This document shows, piece after piece, positions 6,779 to 8,110 of a DNA stretch of 8,110 nt. The notes beneath the pieces were generated by a model. It was given only the letters and a program-made list of their open reading frames with translations. It was not told the DNA's origin and searched no databases. Numbering within the stretch: position 1 is the first letter of the stretch; each line of letters opens with the position of its first letter. A program made the position numbers and the translations under genes. Origin of the DNA: DASYSA01 sp036003885 (GTDB taxonomy: Bacteria; Acidobacteriota; Blastocatellia; UBA7656); NCBI GenBank assembly GCA_036003885.1, contig DASYSA010000114.1, positions 1 to 8,110 of the forward strand, written 5' to 3'.

Positions 6779-7174
6779 TTATGTTCGGTTCTCCGGCGCT
6801 GTCAGACGAATCGCGATCACCGCGCGCCTCCTCTTTCTGAGTTTACTAAAAAAGTCCCCAATTCTCTTCAACGCGCCGTACTTCTGATTGAGAAGGTTGT
6901 GGCCGTGCTCGGCGCCGCTTGCGTCGAGGATACTGGCTTCAGCGTCGACCCATGATCCTTTCAGTTTACCTCGAGCGTCGCAAGGCGCAATTCGAACGCG
7001 GGAGTTGTTCCGTATGCGCTTCACCTTCCCGGCGTCGGCGAGCGAATAGATGTAAAAGATCCCACGCTCTTGGGCAAACCACACGGGCGTGGCGACTGCT
7101 CTGCCATCCTTTCTGTAGGATTCGAGACTCAGATACTTCTGCTTCTCGAATTGGTCCAGCGAGGCTGTCTGCAT
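6779..7174 (-). CDS. PPOX-class (F420/FMN-dependent) split-barrel flavoprotein
   Basis: This 131-residue cytoplasmic protein resembles PPOX-class probable F420-dependent enzymes of the Rv2061 type, which share the pyridoxamine 5'-phosphate oxidase split-barrel fold and bind FMN or F420. Visible family features are YLSLESYRKDGRAVATPVWF (14-33), FYIYSLADAGKVKRIRNN (40-57), VRIAPCDARGKLKG (60-73) and a C-terminal strand AVIAIRL (118-124). The start at 7174 is chosen because GAGG lies 9 nt upstream and the protein then begins, as in relatives, just before the first strand. A longer frame to 7243 adds 23 residues without family character. It is the first gene of the minus-strand cluster, 14 nt before the cytochrome, so co-transcription is likely. 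Whether the cofactor is F420 or FMN cannot be told from sequence alone, and no functional link to the cytochrome is known to me. Confidence 0.85.
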   Translation of the reverse strand: MQTASLDQFEKQKYLSLESYRKDGRAVATPVWFAQERGIFYIYSLADAGKVKRIRNNSRVRIAPCDARGKLKGSWVDAEASILDASGAEHGHNLLNQKYGALKRIGDFFSKLRKRRRAVIAIRLTAPENRT

Positions 7175-7183
7175 TGTCGTCGA

Positions 7184-7187
7184 CCTC
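7184..7187 (-). promoter_or_regulatory. Shine-Dalgarno site that decides the PPOX start
   Basis: GAGG on the minus strand lies 9 nt before the ATG at 7174. The alternative ATG at 7243 has no comparable site and would add residues not typical of the family. Confidence 0.55.
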
Positions 7188-7246
7188 AACGACTTCCCCG
7201 AATCCGATCTGCCGGATTGACAGTAGCATAAAACAGCGGCCACATC

Positions 7247-7314
7247 GATTGTGGATTGTGGATTGCGGATTGGGGATTGGGGATTGGGGATTGCGGAGCG
7301 GATTGGTGATTGCT
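7247..7314. repeat. Heptameric GATTGNG tandem repeat
   Basis: Seven consecutive 7-bp units run from 7247 to 7295: GATTGTG twice, GATTGCG, GATTGGG three times, then GATTGCG. After five bases come two degenerate units (GATTGGT, GATTGCT) to 7314. On the minus strand the core reads as CCCCAAT heptamers, the same form as cyanobacterial STRR1 repeats (CCCCRRT, from memory). It lies between the PPOX start and the tRNA promoter, and no gene covers it. Confidence 0.85.
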
Positions 7315-7382
7315 AATACCTTGATTAATAAGAATCGCTGAATCGAGGGCCTGACCCACCAATCGATCCGCAATCCGCAATC
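7289..7382. repeat. Interrupted inverted repeat derived from the heptamer array
   Basis: GATTGCGGA at 7289-7297 is matched by its complement at 7374-7382, and GATTGGT at 7301-7307 by its complement at 7358-7364. The two arms pair perfectly apart from internal spacers of 3 and 9 nt, leaving a 50-nt AT-richer loop. A large cruciform or RNA hairpin is possible. It lies just upstream of the tRNA promoter. Confidence 0.6.
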
Positions 7383-7409
7383 AAGATCCCCGGATTCCGC
7401 AAAACGTGC

Positions 7410-7438
7410 TTGCGTGCTCTATCCCAGTTGGTTAAAAT
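7410..7438 (+). promoter_or_regulatory. Likely sigma-70 promoter of the tRNA-tuf operon
   Basis: TTGCGT (7410-7415) and TAAAAT (7433-7438) are separated by exactly 17 bp. The -10 box matches the consensus at five of six positions, the -35 box at only three. It would start transcription near 7445, about 110 nt before the tRNA-Tyr gene. Confidence 0.5.
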
Positions 7439-7554
7439 GAGCGTTTTCGACATGTAGTGGGGAGAGCCGGCAGTACATTCCGTCACCGACTGCATTTTGT
7501 AAGGTCAGGTTCATCGCGTCCGGTCGTATTTTGGCTTAGCGCCGGGTGTAAAGT
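7439..7554 (+). other. Leader before the tRNA cluster
   Basis: Together with 7175-7438 this completes a 380-nt gene-free stretch between the divergent PPOX gene and the tRNA cluster. In this last part I see no coding frame, no strong hairpin and no repeat. It is presumably the 5' leader removed when tRNA-Tyr is processed. Confidence 0.4.
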
Positions 7555-7642
7555 GCTGGGGTGGTCGAGTGGTTAATGGCACCGGGCTGTAAACCCGGCG
7601 GGCTTAGGTCCTTCGTAGGTTCGAATCCTACCCCCAGCACCA
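7555..7642 (+). tRNA. tRNA-Tyr (GTA)
   Basis: The acceptor stem GCTGGGG (7555-7561) pairs with CCCCAGC (7632-7638), followed by A73 and an encoded CCA (7640-7642). The anticodon stem CCGGG/CCCGG encloses loop CTGTAAA, with GTA at 7589-7591. The T arm is GTAGG-TTCGAAT-CCTAC. A long variable arm makes it class II, as expected for bacterial tRNA-Tyr. It is the first gene of the tRNA-tuf cluster. Confidence 0.97.
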
Positions 7643-7657
7643 TTGACAGTTAGCGAC

Positions 7658-7732
7658 GCGGGCGTAGCGCAATGGTAGCGCACTAGCCTTCCAAGCTAGA
7701 TGTTGCGGGTTCGAATCCCGTCGCCCGCTCCA
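7658..7732 (+). tRNA. tRNA-Gly (TCC)
   Basis: The acceptor stem GCGGGCG (7658-7664) pairs with CGCCCGC (7722-7728), then T73 and an encoded CCA. The anticodon stem CTAGC/GCTAG encloses CTTCCAA, with TCC at 7690-7692. The T stem closes with one G-T wobble. It lies 15 nt after tRNA-Tyr. Confidence 0.97.
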
Positions 7733-7764
7733 CGCCTTCATCGTCGATCTCGGGTTTAGTGATC

Positions 7765-7839
<75 letters not shown>

Positions 7840-7969
7840 TCCGATTGGGGGCATCCAGGCAGCCGCGTCGCGTCACCGAACCTTGACTGCGACGTGAGCA
7901 ACCAGGATTCGAAACCCTGGTAAGGAAAAGCCAGCGCCGTCAGGACAGCGGCCGATCGCAAGGAGAGTT
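7840..7969 (+). other. Structured leader between tRNA-Thr and tuf
   Basis: This 130-nt spacer carries two consecutive hairpins. The first is a 10-bp stem with one bulged T (7866-7875 with 7884-7894) and an 8-nt loop. The second is a 6-bp stem (7901-7906 with 7916-7921) with a 9-nt loop. Neither has a T-run, so they are not standard terminators. They may guide tRNA 3' processing, protect the tuf mRNA 5' end, or regulate it. The tuf ribosome site follows at 7960-7965. Confidence 0.55.
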
Positions 7970-8110
7970 ATGGGAAAAGAGAAGTTTGACCGTTCCAAGC
8001 CGCACGTGAACGTAGGGACAATCGGGCACATCGATCACGGGAAGACGACGCTGACGGCGGCGATCACGCGAGTGCTGGCGAAGCACAATCCGAAGATACA
8101 GTTTCGGTCG
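7970..8110 (+). CDS. tuf: Elongation factor Tu, N-terminal part
   Basis: The first 47 residues of EF-Tu, the GTPase that carries aminoacyl-tRNA to the ribosome; the gene runs off the right edge in frame. The sequence MGKEKFDRSKPHVNVGTIGH is followed by IDHGKTTLTAAIT. The P-loop GHIDHGKT is at residues 19-26, with Ile in place of the Val found in E. coli EF-Tu. AAGGAG at 7960-7965 lies 4 nt before the ATG. The start residue pattern is that expected for the family. It follows tRNA-Tyr, tRNA-Gly and tRNA-Thr, a widespread bacterial cluster usually continuing to tRNA-Trp, secE and nusG. Co-transcription with the tRNAs is likely. The gene is cut by the window, not truncated. Confidence 0.98.
   Translation, partial: MGKEKFDRSKPHVNVGTIGHIDHGKTTLTAAITRVLAKHNPKIQFRS

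Noticed and set aside
7175..7243. Longer start for the PPOX protein at 7243
   Set aside because: The added 23 residues are not typical of the family, and the ATG at 7174 has a GAGG site at a suitable distance.
7247..7314. Heptamer array as a CRISPR array
   Set aside because: Units are 7 bp and directly adjacent, with no spacers and no cas genes in the window.
7901..7921. Antisense T-arm-like sequence in the tuf leader (tRNA remnant?)
   Set aside because: The complement contains TTCGAAT like a tRNA T-loop, but the stem would need a mismatch next to the loop and no other tRNA arms are present nearby.

Overview
The window most likely comes from a soil- or sediment-type Acidobacteriota, perhaps class Blastocatellia. 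This is an inference from three things. The EF-Tu N-terminus has a GHIDHGKT P-loop. A planctomycete-type cytochrome (PSCyt1/DUF1549/DUF1553) sits beside a DUF1501 gene, a pairing common in Acidobacteriota, Planctomycetota and Verrucomicrobiota. The spacers carry GC-rich and heptameric repeats. No marker seen here fixes the phylum.

Layout. Positions 2-160 hold the 3' end of a forward gene, possibly an NADPH-dependent FMN reductase. It is followed by a nested palindromic element (197-342) that contains a rho-independent terminator. A CurA/YncB-like NADP-dependent oxidoreductase (365-1399, minus) converges on that element. Divergent from it is a small secreted cysteine-rich protein (1600-1824, plus) whose six mature-region cysteines are spaced symmetrically around a proline turn.

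Positions 7174 to 1963 on the minus strand hold a likely three-gene operon: a PPOX/F420-type split-barrel flavoprotein, then a 1064-residue exported c-type cytochrome (PSCyt1 - PSCyt2/DUF1549 - LamG - PSD1/DUF1553), then a Tat-exported DUF1501 protein. The spacer between the last two genes has eight evenly spaced G-tracts on the transcribed-sense strand plus a hairpin.

From 7175 to 7554 there is no gene. This spacer holds heptameric GATTGNG repeats, an inverted copy of part of them, and a plausible sigma-70 promoter reading rightward. From 7555 onward comes a conserved translation cluster: tRNA-Tyr(GTA), tRNA-Gly(TCC), tRNA-Thr(GGT), a structured leader, and the start of tuf, which runs off the window.

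Functionally, the window joins a housekeeping tRNA-tuf unit to an accessory envelope operon. The cytochrome and DUF1501 proteins are probably extracytoplasmic partners. Their substrate is unknown.
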